Of a stretch of 64,000 nucleotides of DNA, positions 63,014-64,000 are shown piece by piece; position 1 is the stretch's first letter; each line of letters opens with the position of its first letter. This DNA comes from Pelagicoccus sp. SDUM812003 (GTDB taxonomy: Bacteria > Verrucomicrobiota > Verrucomicrobiia > Opitutales > Opitutaceae), in the NCBI RefSeq assembly GCF_031127815.1, contig NZ_JARXHY010000001.1:62001-126000 (forward strand), given 5' to 3'. The notes under the pieces were generated by a model, which saw only the letters and a list, made by a program, of their open reading frames with translations, was not told where the DNA came from and searched no databases. The position numbers and the translations under genes were made by a program.

Positions 63014-64000
63014 AGATAAAGAAACTAGACGCTTATCAAATATTCGACTCGAGAGGCATGCCTACCGTGGAGGTCGAACTCACCTTGTCCGATGACACAG
63101 TCGGCCGAGGGCTGGTACCCAGCGGCGCTTCGACCGGGCAATTCGAGGCCTTGGAACTACGGGATGGGGATCGCCGGAAGTTCCGCGGGAAGTCGGTTTA
63201 CAAGGCGATCGAGAGCGTAAAGGGGGAGATCGCTCAGGCCCTGGTTGGGCGTGACGTCTACGATCAGCGTGGTTTGGACCAGGCATTGATCGACCTCGAC
63301 GGCACGGGCAACAAGAGCCGACTGGGAGCGAACGGGATATTGGGCGTTTCCATGGCAGCTGCCTATGCGGCGGCGAATAGTCGAGGCCAGCAGCTCTTCG
63401 AGTATTTGGGGAATGGAGACGGGAACCTATTGCCCTTGCCTGAAATTCAGATCATCGGGGGCGGCGCTCATGCGAACTGGCGTACCGACGTGCAGGACTT
63501 TCTGGTTATCGCCAACGGGGCGCGGGATTACGCAGAGACGCTAGAGATAACCTACAATGTGTATCATGCGGCTGGTGACATTTTCCGCGAGCGGGGCAAG
63601 TACTTTGGAATTGCGGACGAGGGCGGGTATTGGCCCGAGTTCGACAGCAACGAAGCGGTTTTCGAGGTCTTTCTGGAAGCGATAGAACGCGCGGGGTATG
63701 TGCCGGGCCGGCACGCCTCCATATCTTTGGATATCGCGGCCAGCGACTTGTTTGACGAGGAGAGCCAGACCTACCGTTTTCGTTTGGAGAATCGCAGCTA
63801 TTCTCGGGAAGCCTTTGCCGAGCTCATGATCGAGTGGTGCGAGAAGTATCCCATCCTTTCGATCGAGGATCCGGCGGCGGATACGGATTGGGAAAGCTGG
63901 AAGCGCATCTACGAGGCCGTTGGCCACAAAGTTCAGATCATTGGCGACGATCTTTTTACGACCAATCTGAAGCGTATCCAAGAAGGCATTTCGCGCGGCG
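63010..64000 (+). CDS. Enolase-family protein, 3' end outside window
   Basis: At least 330 residues of an enolase paralogue; the frame is open to the window edge. PSGASTGQFEALELRDGD, the metal ligands in SLDIAASD, SIEDPA and GDDLF, H154 and the acid-side E204 in ADEGGYWP are as in true enolase. However, the usual NIINGGEHADNN...QEF block reads QIIGGGAHANWRTDVQDF, so the catalytic Glu equivalent to yeast E168 is Asp (D163). A modified 2-phospho-acid substrate is therefore possible. Its gene overlaps the APH-like kinase gene by 4 bp, unlike a housekeeping eno. The catalytic lysines lie beyond the edge. Confidence 0.85.
   Translation, partial: MKIKKLDAYQIFDSRGMPTVEVELTLSDDTVGRGLVPSGASTGQFEALELRDGDRRKFRGKSVYKAIESVKGEIAQALVGRDVYDQRGLDQALIDLDGTGNKSRLGANGILGVSMAAAYAAANSRGQQLFEYLGNGDGNLLPLPEIQIIGGGAHANWRTDVQDFLVIANGARDYAETLEITYNVYHAAGDIFRERGKYFGIADEGGYWPEFDSNEAVFEVFLEAIERAGYVPGRHASISLDIAASDLFDEESQTYRFRLENRSYSREAFAELMIEWCEKYPILSIEDPAADTDWESWKRIYEAVGHKVQIIGDDLFTTNLKRIQEGISRG

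Overview
The window looks like a chromosomal piece from a marine member of the Verrucomicrobiota, class Opitutae (a Pelagicoccus- or Coraliomargarita-like organism). The evidence is two very large TonB-dependent receptors carrying the N-terminal 'FxLSPFEV' box common in that class, no SusD partner, PhoD-like, DUF5060 and DUF5597 proteins, and a dense set of enzymes for red-algal galactans. No tRNA, rRNA, CRISPR array or phage gene was seen, and no sulfatase gene. The taxonomic call is inference from protein flavour only.

Left part (1-12 kb): the end of a lactaldehyde-type aldehyde dehydrogenase, a small cupin and a GH2 enzyme, closed by a strong terminator; a secreted GH50 beta-agarase-like enzyme; a decayed IS5-type element; then a leftward pair (a DgoD-type sugar-acid dehydratase and a prolyl-oligopeptidase-like protein that has lost its catalytic serine) divergent from a GH117 neoagarobiose hydrolase.

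Middle (12-30 kb): TonB receptor 1, an empty 1.4 kb stretch, an MFS sugar transporter, a propeller-type histidine kinase, an AraC regulator, and a four-gene operon (sodium/solute symporter, FAD oxidoreductase, second GH117-like protein, GH16 enzyme with an inserted discoidin-like domain). A second decayed IS (IS427-like, with 3-bp target duplication) and a methyl-accepting chemotaxis protein follow.

Right part (34-64 kb): a leftward operon of a 1.4-kilo-residue vanadium-haloperoxidase fusion and a GH35/DUF5597 protein, divergent from a PhoD-like phosphodiesterase; a second GH50 enzyme and a second TonB receptor; an SDR polyol dehydrogenase; a DUF5060 hydrolase divergent from a GH105-propeller fusion and a stand-alone ulvan-lyase-like propeller. 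The window ends in a tightly overlapping operon: FucI-like isomerase, PfkB kinase, class I aldolase-like protein, aldehyde dehydrogenase, mutarotase-like protein, APH-like kinase and an enolase paralogue that runs off the edge.

Working model: GH16 and GH50 enzymes cut agar-like polymers outside the cytoplasm, TonB receptors import oligosaccharides, the symporter and MFS protein bring products into the cytoplasm, and GH117, GH2, GH35 and the dehydratase finish the job. A short palindrome, TTGYRTRCAA, recurs in front of most of these units, usually 9-13 bp downstream of a TTGAC-type -35 box, and suggests that one regulator not encoded here controls the locus. The symporter operon instead seems to answer to the adjacent AraC protein, which has a tandem 21-bp-spaced repeat beside its gene.
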